Source: Chelativorans salis (GTDB lineage: Bacteria; Pseudomonadota; Alphaproteobacteria; Rhizobiales; Rhizobiaceae). Taken from it: a DNA stretch of 64,000 bases. The DNA lies in assembly GCF_025336525.1 (NCBI RefSeq), contig NZ_JAOCZP010000004.1, positions 434,001-498,000 on the forward strand. Direction: 5' to 3'. Below the pieces are notes generated by a model, which worked only from the letters and a program-made list of their open reading frames with translations, had not been told where the DNA came from and made no database searches. Shown piece by piece: positions 37,269 to 46,547 of this stretch (the first letter of the stretch is position 1; each line of letters starts with the position of its first letter). Made by a program: the position numbers and the translations under genes.

Positions 37269-38168
37269 TCAAGTTGCAGCGGCAAGCTCGCGCAGCCAGC
37301 GCTCGGCCCGGCGGGTCGCGGCGGTGGGCGTTATGCCGCTGGGGCGGCACAGATAGTAGGCGGCACCACTGGGGTCGGCCGCGCCGAATGGCGCAACCAG
37401 AGTTCCATTCGACAGGCGATCCTCGATGAAGAGCCTGCGGCCGATGGCAAGCCCGAGGCCACGTTCGGCGACCCGCAGGGCCTCCTCCTGGCCTTCGATC
37501 TCGAAAGTGGCGGCGGGCGTGAGCGTGGGCAGACCGCGCGCCCGGCTCCACTCCTCCCACTCGTCGGGCGAGCGGGTGTTGACGATGAGGCGGGAACGGC
37601 TGACGGCGGCGTACGGGTCCTCGTCCTCGCGCACCGTGAGATAGCCGGGCGCGGCGACAGGAAAGGCGGTCTCGTGGAGCAGAAACTCGGCCGTGACGCC
37701 CGGCCACGTGCCCTTGCCGTGGCGTATGGCGAGGTCGATCTGGTTGCGCTGGAGGTCGAGAACACGGGTTGTGGTGACCAACTGTAGCTCGATGTCCGAG
37801 TACGCCCGCTCGAAAGCGCTGAGATGGGGGATGAGCCATGTCACGGCGAGGGAGGCGGGCAGGGTAAGCCGCACGACCCTGCGGCCGTCCCCGCCCAGCA
37901 GAGCCTCCGTCGCCGTCTGGATCTGACGGATTGCCGGATCGATTGCCTCGAGATAGCGCTGTCCCGCCGGCGTCAGCCGTGCGCCGCCGCTGGTGCGCTC
38001 GAACAGCGCCACGTGGAGATATTCCTCTAGGCGCCGCACCTGATGGCTGATGGCGGATTCGGTGATGCCGAGCGCCTCGGCGGCATCGCGGAAGCGGTCA
38101 TAGCTGGCAGCGGCATGGAAGGCGCGCAGCGCGGCGAAAGGCGGCAGGCGGGGACGCTCGGAGGGCAT
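37269..38168 (-). CDS. LysR family regulator, GcvA-like
   Basis: A 299-residue regulator. The winged HTH is PPFAALRAFHAAASYDRFRDAAEALGITESAISHQVRRLEEYLHVALFERTSGGARLTPAGQRYLEAI, the pattern of the GcvA/AmpR group. The C-terminal effector domain includes LPASLAVTWLIPHLSAFERAYSDIELQL. Targets are not visible; the only close same-strand gene is the 51-residue protein downstream. The start at ATG 38168 removes an unlikely 24-residue extension. Confidence 0.87.
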   Translation of the reverse strand: MPSERPRLPPFAALRAFHAAASYDRFRDAAEALGITESAISHQVRRLEEYLHVALFERTSGGARLTPAGQRYLEAIDPAIRQIQTATEALLGGDGRRVVRLTLPASLAVTWLIPHLSAFERAYSDIELQLVTTTRVLDLQRNQIDLAIRHGKGTWPGVTAEFLLHETAFPVAAPGYLTVREDEDPYAAVSRSRLIVNTRSPDEWEEWSRARGLPTLTPAATFEIEGQEEALRVAERGLGLAIGRRLFIEDRLSNGTLVAPFGAADPSGAAYYLCRPSGITPTAATRRAERWLRELAAAT

Positions 38169-38246
38169 GGAGCGAGGATGGCAGCGGGTTGAACGGATTT
38201 CAAGGCGGGGAGGGGAATGCGCGGGCGCCTTTGAAGGCACCGGATC

Positions 38247-39128
38247 CTAAACGAACAATGCCCTCTCTCGCTCCACGATCTCGCCGATGAATGCAGCTAC
38301 CGCCTGGATGCGGCGGGTAGGGCGCATGGATTCGTGGTAGACGAGCCAGTAGCTGCGGCAGATTGGCTCTGCAAAGGGCAGTTGCACGAGGTCCTGATAG
38401 GCGCGGGCGATGAAGGTGTGGAGGATGCCGATGCCGGCGCCCGCCCGCACCGCCTCCACCTGGCCCATCGCCGAGGAGACGGCGAAGGCGGCGCTCCATT
38501 CTTCGGCAATTTCCGTCGCATAATCGAGCGTCGGACTGATGACGAGGTCTGGCACATAGCCGACGAGACGATGGGCCGAGAGGGCTTCGGCGCTCTCGGG
38601 GAGGCCGTGTTCGGCCGCGTAAGCCCTGGAGGCGTAGAGGCCGAGCGTATAGTCCACCAGCTTGCCGGCGACGAGGCGGCCTTCGGTGGGGCGATCAACG
38701 GTGATGGCGATGTCGGCTTCGCGCCGCGACAGTGAGAAGGAGCGCGGCACCGGCACGAGCTGGATGGCAAGGTCCGGATGGTTCGCCGTTAACCGACCGA
38801 GCCGCGGGGCCAGGAAGGCAACGCCGAAGCCGTCCGGTGCGCCGATGCGCACGGTGCCGGAGATCTCCTCGCCCTCGCCGGCGAGTTCGGCGCGGGCGGA
38901 GATCGTGTCTGCTTCCATGCGCTCGGCAACGGTAAGCAGGCGCTCGCCTGCCGGCGTCAGTTCGCTGCCGGTGGTGAGGCGGTGGAAGAGCTTGGCGCCG
39001 ACGGCTTCCTCGAGCGCGGCGACGCGGCGCGAAACAGTGGCGTGGTTGAGGCCGAGCCGTCTGGCGGCGCCCAGAATCTGGCCGGCGCGCGCCACTGCCA
39101 GGAAAATGCGCATGTCGTCCCAGTTCAC
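38247..39128 (-). CDS. LysR family regulator divergent from mmsA
   Basis: A 293-residue LysR protein. The start is GTG 39128 (VNWDDMRIFLAVARAGQ), supported by GGAGG six bases upstream and by the standard 'NWDDLRIFLAVAR' opening. The HTH is ILGAARRLGLNHATVSRRVAALEEAVGAKLFHR. The effector domain contains GTVRIGAPDGFGVAFLAPRLGRL. It is divergent from mmsA across 143 bp holding a perfect palindrome and a TATAAT. It is therefore likely to control mmsA and itself. Confidence 0.88.
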   Translation of the reverse strand: MNWDDMRIFLAVARAGQILGAARRLGLNHATVSRRVAALEEAVGAKLFHRLTTGSELTPAGERLLTVAERMEADTISARAELAGEGEEISGTVRIGAPDGFGVAFLAPRLGRLTANHPDLAIQLVPVPRSFSLSRREADIAITVDRPTEGRLVAGKLVDYTLGLYASRAYAAEHGLPESAEALSAHRLVGYVPDLVISPTLDYATEIAEEWSAAFAVSSAMGQVEAVRAGAGIGILHTFIARAYQDLVQLPFAEPICRSYWLVYHESMRPTRRIQAVAAFIGEIVERERALFV

Positions 39129-39140
39129 CAGCCGCCTCCA

Positions 39141-39180
39141 GTGCGATTTTTCGCACGGCAATTTGTAGCAGCGCTATAAT
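39141..39180 (+). promoter_or_regulatory. mmsA promoter with LysR-type palindrome
   Basis: GTGCGA-TTTT-TCGCAC (39141-39156) is a perfect inverted repeat, and TATAAT (39175-39180) a consensus -10. The palindrome covers the expected -35 position, and no good -35 hexamer is present, as in an activator-dependent promoter. It is also 13 bases from the lysR start codon. Confidence 0.55.
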
Positions 39181-39271
39181 TCATGCACAACGGATGCGAT
39201 TTTCCTCGCGTTGCATTCGCCCTCCGGAAGCGGGACAATCGTATCCATCAGCAATGCAGGGAGAGACTCTC

Positions 39272-40768
39272 ATGGAGGACATCGGTCATTTCATCGGCGG
39301 CAAGCGCGTGGCCGGTACGAGCGGCCGCTCGCAGGACGTCATGCAGCCCATGGACGGCACCGTACGTGGCAAGGTGGCGCTCGCCTCGGCCGCGGAAGTG
39401 CGCCAGGCGGTGGAGAATGCCAAGGCCGTGCAGCCGGAATGGGCGGCCACCAACCCGCAGCGCCGCGTGCGTGTGCTCATGAAGTTCCTGGAGCTGGTGC
39501 ACAAGGAGTACGATTCGCTGGCCGAGCTTCTGGCGCGCGAGCATGGCAAGACAATCCCCGATGCCAAGGGCGATATCCAGCGCGGGCTCGAAGTCGTGGA
39601 GGTGTGCATCGGCGCGCCGCACATGATGAAGGGCGAATACACGGAAGGCGCGGGACGCGGCATCGACGTCTATTCGATGCGTCAGCCGCTTGGCGTGGTG
39701 GCGGGCATCACACCGTTCAACTTCCCGGCCATGATCCCGCTGTGGAAAATCGCTCCAGCGCTCGCCTGCGGCAACGCCTATGTGCTCAAGCCGTCGGAGC
39801 GCGATCCGAGCGTGCCCATGCGGATTGCCGAGCTCTTCCTCGATGCGGGGTTGCCGGCGGGCGTGCTCAACGTCGTCAACGGCGACAAAGTGGCGGTCGA
39901 CGCCATCCTCGACGACCCGGACATCAAGGCTGTAGGCTTCGTCGGCTCGACGCCGATCGCCCAGTACATCTACGGCCGGGCGACGGCCAGCGGTAAGCGC
40001 GCGCAGTGCTTCGGCGGGGCGAAAAACCACCTTATCGTCATGCCCGACGCCGACATGGACCAGACGGTCGACGCGCTGATAGGCGCCGGCTACGGCTCGG
40101 CGGGCGAGCGCTGCATGGCGGTCTCGGTCGCCGTCCCCGTCGGCAAAGAGACGGCGGACCGGCTGGTTGAGAAGCTCATTCCGCGCGTGGAAAGCCTGAA
40201 GGTTGGCCCCTCCACGGACGCCTCCGCCGATTTCGGCCCGCTGGTGACGAAAGAAGCGCTGGAGCGTGTGAAGGGCTATGTCGATCTCGGCGTGAAGGAA
40301 GGTGCGAAGCTCCTGGTCGACGGGCGCGGCTTCACCATGCAGGGCTACGAGGATGGCTACTACATGGGCGGCTGCCTGTTCGACGAGGTGACGCCCGACA
40401 TGCGCATCTACAAGGAGGAGATTTTCGGCCCTGTGCTGTCGGTGGTGCGTGCCAACACCTATGAGGAGGCGCTCAAGCTGCCGAACGACCACGAATACGG
40501 CAATGGCGTTGCCATCTTCACCCGCGACGGCGACGCCGCGCGCGACTTCGCGGCGCGCGTCGAGGTTGGCATGGTGGGCGTCAACGTGCCGATCCCGGTG
40601 CCGATCGCCTATTACACCTTCGGCGGCTGGAAAGCCTCCGGCTTCGGCGATTTGAACCAGCACGGTCCGGATGCCTTCCGCTTCTATACGAAAACCAAGA
40701 CGGTCACCTCACGCTGGCCTTCGGGCGTGAAGGACGGCGCGGAGTTTGTCATTCCTACAATGCGCTGA
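39272..40768 (+). CDS. mmsA: CoA-acylating methylmalonate-semialdehyde dehydrogenase
   Basis: A 498-residue aldehyde dehydrogenase converting (methyl)malonate semialdehyde to propionyl-/acetyl-CoA in valine, thymine or inositol breakdown. The N-terminal HFIGGKRVAGTSGRSQDVMQP and the segments GVVAGITPFNFPAMIPLWK, FVGSTPIAQYIYGRA and AGYGSAGERCMAVSVAV (catalytic Cys in GERC) are diagnostic. The start at ATG 39272 follows AGGGAGAG. A LysR regulator is divergent. A hairpin lies at 40817-40840. Confidence 0.93.
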   Translation: MEDIGHFIGGKRVAGTSGRSQDVMQPMDGTVRGKVALASAAEVRQAVENAKAVQPEWAATNPQRRVRVLMKFLELVHKEYDSLAELLAREHGKTIPDAKGDIQRGLEVVEVCIGAPHMMKGEYTEGAGRGIDVYSMRQPLGVVAGITPFNFPAMIPLWKIAPALACGNAYVLKPSERDPSVPMRIAELFLDAGLPAGVLNVVNGDKVAVDAILDDPDIKAVGFVGSTPIAQYIYGRATASGKRAQCFGGAKNHLIVMPDADMDQTVDALIGAGYGSAGERCMAVSVAVPVGKETADRLVEKLIPRVESLKVGPSTDASADFGPLVTKEALERVKGYVDLGVKEGAKLLVDGRGFTMQGYEDGYYMGGCLFDEVTPDMRIYKEEIFGPVLSVVRANTYEEALKLPNDHEYGNGVAIFTRDGDAARDFAARVEVGMVGVNVPIPVPIAYYTFGGWKASGFGDLNQHGPDAFRFYTKTKTVTSRWPSGVKDGAEFVIPTMR

Positions 40769-40816
40769 GCGGATATCTCGCCCCGCCGGTACAACTGCCG
40801 CTTGCGCGGAGTCTAC

Positions 40817-40840
40817 CGCCCGCCCCTTGTTGGGCGGGCG
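40817..40840 (+). terminator. Hairpin terminator after mmsA
   Basis: CGCCCGCCC and GGGCGGGCG pair perfectly (9 bp) around CTTGTT. Only a weak T-rich tail follows. The rest of the 283-bp gap to the next gene shows nothing I can support. Confidence 0.55.
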
Positions 40841-41051
40841 CAGACATTTCTTGCAACTGCAATACCAGTCATCACAGTTCCGTGTTTCACAGCGGAGACC
40901 TCGTCGAACCGCCGGCCACAGCATGATCGTCATGGAACGGCCGGGGCCTTTCTCAGTTAACAATCGAGAAAGACGCGCTGCGACGCGCAACACCAGAACG
41001 CCCCCGTGGTGGGCGGCATGTGGTGCCTGCGCGAAGGCATGAGGTAGAGAC

Positions 41052-41369
41052 ATGAGAAAGGTAATGAAAGGCGGCTTCGGTTTGACGGCAGTCGCCGCCG
41101 TCGCGCTTTTTACCGGCGCTCAGCAGGCGACCAGCGAAGGCAGTGTCTGTGCGCCGCGTGACGAGCTGGTCTCGCAGCTTGGGCATCAGTTTGATGAGAA
41201 CCAGAAGGCGCTCGGTCTGGTCGGCGAGCAGGTGGTAATGGAGGTGTTCGCCTCCGAAAACGGCAGTTGGACGATTCTCACCACCGATATCAACGGCCAG
41301 AGCTGCATCGTTGCGGCCGGCGAGGGATGGGAAGATACCTTCGCCAGCAAGGTCGGCCAAGGCGTGTAA
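41052..41369 (+). CDS. Small secreted conserved hypothetical protein
   Basis: A 105-residue protein with an N-terminal signal (KGGFGLTAVAAVALFTGAQQATS) and a compact domain: GSVCAPRDELVSQLGHQFDENQKALGLVGEQVVMEVFASENGSWTILTTDINGQSCIVAAGEGWED. The two Cys could form a disulfide. Similar short proteins are common in Rhizobiales, but I know no function. It converges on the gntR gene, 19 bp apart. Confidence 0.7.
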   Translation: MRKVMKGGFGLTAVAAVALFTGAQQATSEGSVCAPRDELVSQLGHQFDENQKALGLVGEQVVMEVFASENGSWTILTTDINGQSCIVAAGEGWEDTFASKVGQGV

Positions 41370-41388
41370 ATTTATGTACAGGGCCCAA

Positions 41389-42048
41389 CTATAGCCGCGC
41401 GGTCGCCTCGGCGTGCTTCCTGAGGAGGCGCATCAACGCGTCGGCTTCGCGGCCCGCCTCCCTCTCGTCGCCATCGAGGATGGCACGGATGATGCGGACA
41501 TGCTGCTCGGCTGCATGGGCAAGTCCCGTGTCGGCCTGATAGCGGAACCAGAAGCGGCGGCTATGGGTCTGCAGGGGGGCGGCCACGCGGGCGGCGAAGG
41601 GGTTATCGGCGGCGGCCGCCATTGCCTCGTCCAATTCCTTATCCGCTTCGAGAAAGACCAGAATGCTGCCGGTGACGACGGCCTTTTGCATGCTGACCGC
41701 GGCCTCGCGGAAGCGAGCTGCCGTGTCCTCCGTTGCAAAGCGCGCGGCGGCACGCGCCAGAACCACTTCTACCCCACGCCGCGCCTCGATCACCTTCAGC
41801 CAGTCGCTGGCGTTCAGCGGCGTGATGGTCAGGCCGGCGCGCGGGCGCACCTCCACCAGTCCTTCCCAAGCCAGGCGTTGGATGGCCTCTCGCACGGGGG
41901 TGCGGCCCAACGCCAGGTGTTCGATCAGGGCGCCCTCCGTGGTGACCGAGCCGGGAGGCAGTTCCAGCGTGACCACCATGCGCTCCAGGGCGCGATAGGC
42001 TTTCCCAGCTGCGCGCTCGTTCGACTGATCCTTAAACCCGACCGCCAT
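41389..42048 (-). CDS. GntR (FadR subfamily) regulator of the hydroxyproline operon
   Basis: A 219-residue regulator. The winged HTH is AYRALERMVVTLELPPGSVTTEGALIEHLALGRTPVREAIQRLAWEGLVEVRPRAGLTI, followed by an all-helical FCD ligand domain (EARRGVEVVLARAAARFATED and later HVRIIRAILDGDEREAGREA). It is divergent from the hydroxyproline genes, as HypR is in Sinorhizobium, so it is probably their repressor. AGGAGAA precedes the ATG. Three TRATATATCA boxes sit in the shared promoter region. Confidence 0.87.
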   Translation of the reverse strand: MAVGFKDQSNERAAGKAYRALERMVVTLELPPGSVTTEGALIEHLALGRTPVREAIQRLAWEGLVEVRPRAGLTITPLNASDWLKVIEARRGVEVVLARAAARFATEDTAARFREAAVSMQKAVVTGSILVFLEADKELDEAMAAAADNPFAARVAAPLQTHSRRFWFRYQADTGLAHAAEQHVRIIRAILDGDEREAGREADALMRLLRKHAEATARL

Positions 42049-42059
42049 GGTTCTCCTAT

Positions 42060-42126
42060 TGATATATCAGAGCAGCTGCTCCATTGACAAGAATGTTCTT
42101 CCGCGTAATATATCACTAATATATCA
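42060..42126. promoter_or_regulatory. Divergent promoters and GntR operator boxes
   Basis: Plus strand: TTGACA (42084-42089), a 16-nt spacer and TAATAT (42106-42111). Minus strand: TTGTCA (42089-42084), a 17-nt spacer and ATATAT inside TGATATATCA (42060-42069). TAATATATCA occurs twice more (42106-42115 and 42117-42126) over the plus -10 and start site. These are likely operators for the GntR protein. Confidence 0.7.
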
Positions 42127-42144
42127 GATGGAGAACTGTTATCA

Positions 42145-43038
42145 ATGTGGAGTGGTGTATTACCCGCGGTCACGACCAAATTCACGTCCGAGGATGCGCT
42201 CGATCACAAGGAAATGGAGCGTTGCTTCGGGCTTCTGATGGACGCTGGCTGCGACGGGCTCATCGTTGCCGGGTCCCTTGGCGAGGGGCCCATGCTCAGC
42301 CATGAAGAGAAGCTGCAGGTCCTGAAGACGGCCCAGGGTGTGGCGGGCGGAAAGCCGATGCTCATGACGGTCAACGAGGCGGCTACGCGCGACGGCGCCG
42401 AGCTTGCCCGGCGCGCCGCCGCTGCCGGCGCCGACGGGCTGATGATCGTGCCGAGCCCCATCTATCATACGGACGACCGCGAGACGGTGGCCACGCTCAA
42501 GGCAGTTGCCGCGGCGGGCGGCCTGCCGGTGATGATCTACTCCAACCGCATCGCATACAGGGTCGACGTCACGGTGCCCGTCATGGAGGCGCTGGCGGGC
42601 GACGAGCTGTTCGTCGCGGTGAAGGAATCCTGCGACGACATCCGCCGCACCACCGACATCATCAACGCTTTCGGCGACCGCTTTGCGGTGCTGACGGGCG
42701 TTGACAACCTCGCCTTTGAGGCGCTGGCGGCTGGCGCGGTTGGCTGGGTGGCGGGGCTCGTTACCGCCTTCCCGCGCGAGACGGTGGCCGTCTACAAGCT
42801 GATGAAGGCCGGGCGGATCGACGAGGCGCGGGCGATCTACCGCTGGTTCCGGCCGCTGCTCGACCTCGACGTTTCCACCTTTCTGGTGCAAAACATCAAA
42901 CTGGCGGAGGCGATCGAGATCGGCTCCAACGAGCGGGTGCGCATGCCGCGCCAGCCGCTCGAGGGCGCGAGGCGGGCAGAGGTCGAAAAGACCGTCCGCA
43001 CGGCGATCGCCAACAGACCCGAGTTGCCGGCGGTATAG
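42145..43038 (+). CDS. lhpC: DapA-family deaminase, likely 1-pyrroline-4-hydroxy-2-carboxylate deaminase
   Basis: A 297-residue TIM-barrel enzyme of the dihydrodipicolinate synthase/N-acetylneuraminate lyase family. The Schiff-base Lys is K160 in LFVAVKES. The family's GTTGE loop reads GSLGEG, and YNxPxR reads YSNRIAYR, so it is not a housekeeping DapA. Beside a hydroxyproline epimerase and a D-amino acid dehydrogenase, it should deaminate pyrroline-4-hydroxy-2-carboxylate to 2-oxoglutarate semialdehyde. It is the first gene of the operon; function comes from context. Confidence 0.82.
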   Translation: MWSGVLPAVTTKFTSEDALDHKEMERCFGLLMDAGCDGLIVAGSLGEGPMLSHEEKLQVLKTAQGVAGGKPMLMTVNEAATRDGAELARRAAAAGADGLMIVPSPIYHTDDRETVATLKAVAAAGGLPVMIYSNRIAYRVDVTVPVMEALAGDELFVAVKESCDDIRRTTDIINAFGDRFAVLTGVDNLAFEALAAGAVGWVAGLVTAFPRETVAVYKLMKAGRIDEARAIYRWFRPLLDLDVSTFLVQNIKLAEAIEIGSNERVRMPRQPLEGARRAEVEKTVRTAIANRPELPAV

Positions 43039-43052
43039 CTGGAGAAGCGAGC

Positions 43053-44324
43053 GTGGCGGGGCGGAGCACGGTCAAGGACGCACAGGTCATCGTCATCGGC
43101 GGCGGCATCATCGGCATTGCCGTGGCCGCCTATCTTGCCGAGGCGGGACGCGACGTGCTGGTGCTCGACCGCTCCGGCGTCTGCGAGGAGACGAGTGCCG
43201 GCAATGCCGGTGCGCTGGCCTTCTCGGACGTGCTGCCCCTGGCACACAAGAACATGCTCGCCCAGGTGCCGCGGTGGCTGGTCGATCCGCTAGGCCCGCT
43301 CTCCATCCCGCCCACCTATCTGCCGAAGCTTTTTCCCTGGCTGTGGCGCTTCATGCGCGCCGGAAGGCCGTCGACGTTCGAGGCGGCTGTCTCGGCGCAG
43401 GTGGCGATGATGACGCTCGCCGAGCGCGAGTGGTCGGGGCTGATGACCCGCTCCGGCACCGGGCACATGTTGCGCGAGGATGGTTCGCTGGAGCTTTACG
43501 AGAGTGAAGCCGAGTTTCGCGCGGCGGAGGAAGGCTGGAAGCTGCGCCGGCGCTTCCATATTCCATTCCGGCACCTGGAACGGGATGAACTCGCCGAATG
43601 CCAGCCTGGCCTTTCTGACCGCTTCCTTCGCGCCACCTTCGCGCCCGGCTGGAAGACGGTGGCCGACCCGCAGCGGCTGGGCCAGGCGGTCTGGGCCCAT
43701 GCCGAGCGTCACGGTGCCCGCTTCATGCCGGCCACGGTGGTTGCCGCCAGAACCGCGGGGGAGGGCGTTGCCGTCAATCTGGCCGGCGGTAAAAAGCTAA
43801 GCTGCGAAAACCTGGTGATCGCCGCCGGCGCCTGGTCGCGGCCCTTCGCCGCCGGATTTGGCGACCGCGTGCCGCTGGAGACGGAGCGCGGCTATAACAC
43901 AACGCTGCCCGTCGGTGCCTTCGACGTGAAAAGGCAGCTCATCTTCTCCCGCCACGGCTTCGTCATCACGCCGCTCGACAGCGGCCTGCGCATCGGCGGG
44001 GCGGTGGAACTCGGCGGGCTGAAGCGGCCGCCCAACTTTTCGCGCTCACGCGCCATGTTGGAGAAAGCCGCCCGGTTCCTGCCGGGCCTGAAGACCGAGG
44101 GCGGCCGGCAGTGGATGGGCTATAGGCCGTCGATGCCGGATTCGCTGCCCGTCATCGACAGAGCGCGGAACGAGCCGCGTGTCCTCTATGCCTTCGGGCA
44201 CGGCCATCTGGGGTTGACACAGGCGGCGGCAGCCGGTCGCTTGATCCGCGACCTCGTGCTAGAGCAATCTGCCTCGATCGACCTTAGCCCGTTCAGAGCG
44301 GGCCGTTTCAGAGGACATGGCTGA
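43053..44324 (+). CDS. FAD-dependent D-amino acid dehydrogenase, likely D-hydroxyproline dehydrogenase
   Basis: A 423-residue DadA-like flavoprotein with the dinucleotide loop VIVIGGGIIGIAVAAYLAEAG, SAGNAGALAFSDVLPLA after it, VIAAGAWSRPFA, and the C-terminal GYRPSMPDSLPVIDRA and FGHGHLGLTQA. It probably oxidises cis-4-hydroxy-D-proline to the pyrroline, passing electrons to the membrane chain. The start is GTG 43053, with GGAGAAGCGA upstream. It lies 14 bp after the deaminase gene and 3 bp before the epimerase gene. Confidence 0.85.
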   Translation: MAGRSTVKDAQVIVIGGGIIGIAVAAYLAEAGRDVLVLDRSGVCEETSAGNAGALAFSDVLPLAHKNMLAQVPRWLVDPLGPLSIPPTYLPKLFPWLWRFMRAGRPSTFEAAVSAQVAMMTLAEREWSGLMTRSGTGHMLREDGSLELYESEAEFRAAEEGWKLRRRFHIPFRHLERDELAECQPGLSDRFLRATFAPGWKTVADPQRLGQAVWAHAERHGARFMPATVVAARTAGEGVAVNLAGGKKLSCENLVIAAGAWSRPFAAGFGDRVPLETERGYNTTLPVGAFDVKRQLIFSRHGFVITPLDSGLRIGGAVELGGLKRPPNFSRSRAMLEKAARFLPGLKTEGGRQWMGYRPSMPDSLPVIDRARNEPRVLYAFGHGHLGLTQAAAAGRLIRDLVLEQSASIDLSPFRAGRFRGHG

Positions 44325-44327
44325 GCG

Positions 44328-45329
44328 GTGACACGGCATTCCTTCTTCTGCATAGACGGGCATACCTGCGGCAATCCGGTACGGCTGGTCGCCGGCGGCG
44401 GTCCGCAGCTTTCGGGCGACAGCATGATTGAGCGGCGCGGCCACTTTATGGCCGAATACGACTGGATCCGCACAGGGCTGATGTTCGAGCCGCGTGGCCA
44501 CGACGTGATGTCCGGCGCAATCCTCTACCCGCCGACGCGCGCGGACTGCGACGTGGCGGTGCTCTATATCGAAACGTCGGGCTGCCTGCCGATGTGCGGC
44601 CACGGCACCATCGGCACCGTCACCTTCGCCATCGAGCACGGGCTGGTGAAGCCGAAGACGCCGGGTATCCTAAGGCTCGAGACACCGGCGGGGCTGGTGG
44701 TGGCGGAATACCGGCAGGAGGGCGCGCATGTGGCGGAAGTGCGCATCACCAATGTTCCCGCGTTCCTTCATGCCACGGACCTTGCGGTGGAATGCCCCGA
44801 CCTCGGCACGCTGAAGATCGATGTCGCCTATGGCGGCAACTTCTACGCCATCGTCGATGCCCAGGAGAATTTCCGCGATATCGCCGATCACACGGCCTCC
44901 GACCTCGTGCGCTGGAGCCCTGTGCTGCGCGAGCGGCTCAACGAGGCGTACGATTTCGTGCATCCTGAAGAGCCGTCGATCCAGGGTCTCAGGCACATCC
45001 TGTGGACGGGTGCACCGACGCAAGAAGGGGCGCATGCCCGCAACGCCGTCTTCTACGGCGAGAAGGCGATCGACCGCTCGCCCTGCGGCACCGGCACCTC
45101 GGCGCGTATGGCGCAGCTCTACGCCAAGGGCCGGCTCAAGGTGGGAGAACCCTTCGTGCACGAATCCATCATCGGCTCACTATTCAACGGCCGTATCGAA
45201 AGACAAGTGGAGGTGGCAGGGCGAAAGGCGGTGGTGCCTTCCATCGGCGGTTGGGCGCGCATGACGGGCCTCAACACTATCTTCATCGACGACCGCGACC
45301 CCTTTGCGCATGGCTTCACAGTGCGCTAG
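44328..45329 (+). CDS. lhpA: 4-Hydroxyproline 2-epimerase
   Basis: A 333-residue proline-racemase-family enzyme. Both catalytic cysteines are present: C90 in MCGHGTIG and C253 in SPCGTGTSA. This points to the two-base epimerase rather than the dehydratase, which has Thr at the second place. It converts trans-4-hydroxy-L-proline to cis-4-hydroxy-D-proline, the first step of the route. The start is GTG 44328, 3 bp after the previous stop. It closes the three-gene catabolic operon. Confidence 0.88.
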   Translation: MTRHSFFCIDGHTCGNPVRLVAGGGPQLSGDSMIERRGHFMAEYDWIRTGLMFEPRGHDVMSGAILYPPTRADCDVAVLYIETSGCLPMCGHGTIGTVTFAIEHGLVKPKTPGILRLETPAGLVVAEYRQEGAHVAEVRITNVPAFLHATDLAVECPDLGTLKIDVAYGGNFYAIVDAQENFRDIADHTASDLVRWSPVLRERLNEAYDFVHPEEPSIQGLRHILWTGAPTQEGAHARNAVFYGEKAIDRSPCGTGTSARMAQLYAKGRLKVGEPFVHESIIGSLFNGRIERQVEVAGRKAVVPSIGGWARMTGLNTIFIDDRDPFAHGFTVR

Positions 45330-45617
45330 AGGGAGAAAGTCCGTTGTCGGAAGGTCTATGTATGCGCAAGAATCTGGCGTCCATATCATTTTATCGGAGA
45401 ATTCTTCGAAAGAATCTGAAAAATCTGGCACTCAAGGCAAGGACATTGCACAGTGCCGGTGCTAGCTTCCGCGCCGAACGCACCTCTGCGGGAAGCGCGG
45501 GATAACACAAGGTCGACGGGACAGGCTGGGCGCTCTAGGTTCGGCAGCCTGAACGGCTAGGGGAATAACAAGAAGGAATGCGTCCTGGCGGCGACATTCC
45601 AGGGAGTACCGCACGAT

Positions 45618-46546
<929 letters not shown>

Positions 46547-46547
<1 letters not shown>

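Noticed and set aside
40709-41053. A 114-codon minus-strand frame between mmsA and the small secreted gene
   Set aside because: Overlaps the end of mmsA, has no ribosome site, and its sequence is Cys/Arg/His-rich without a domain.
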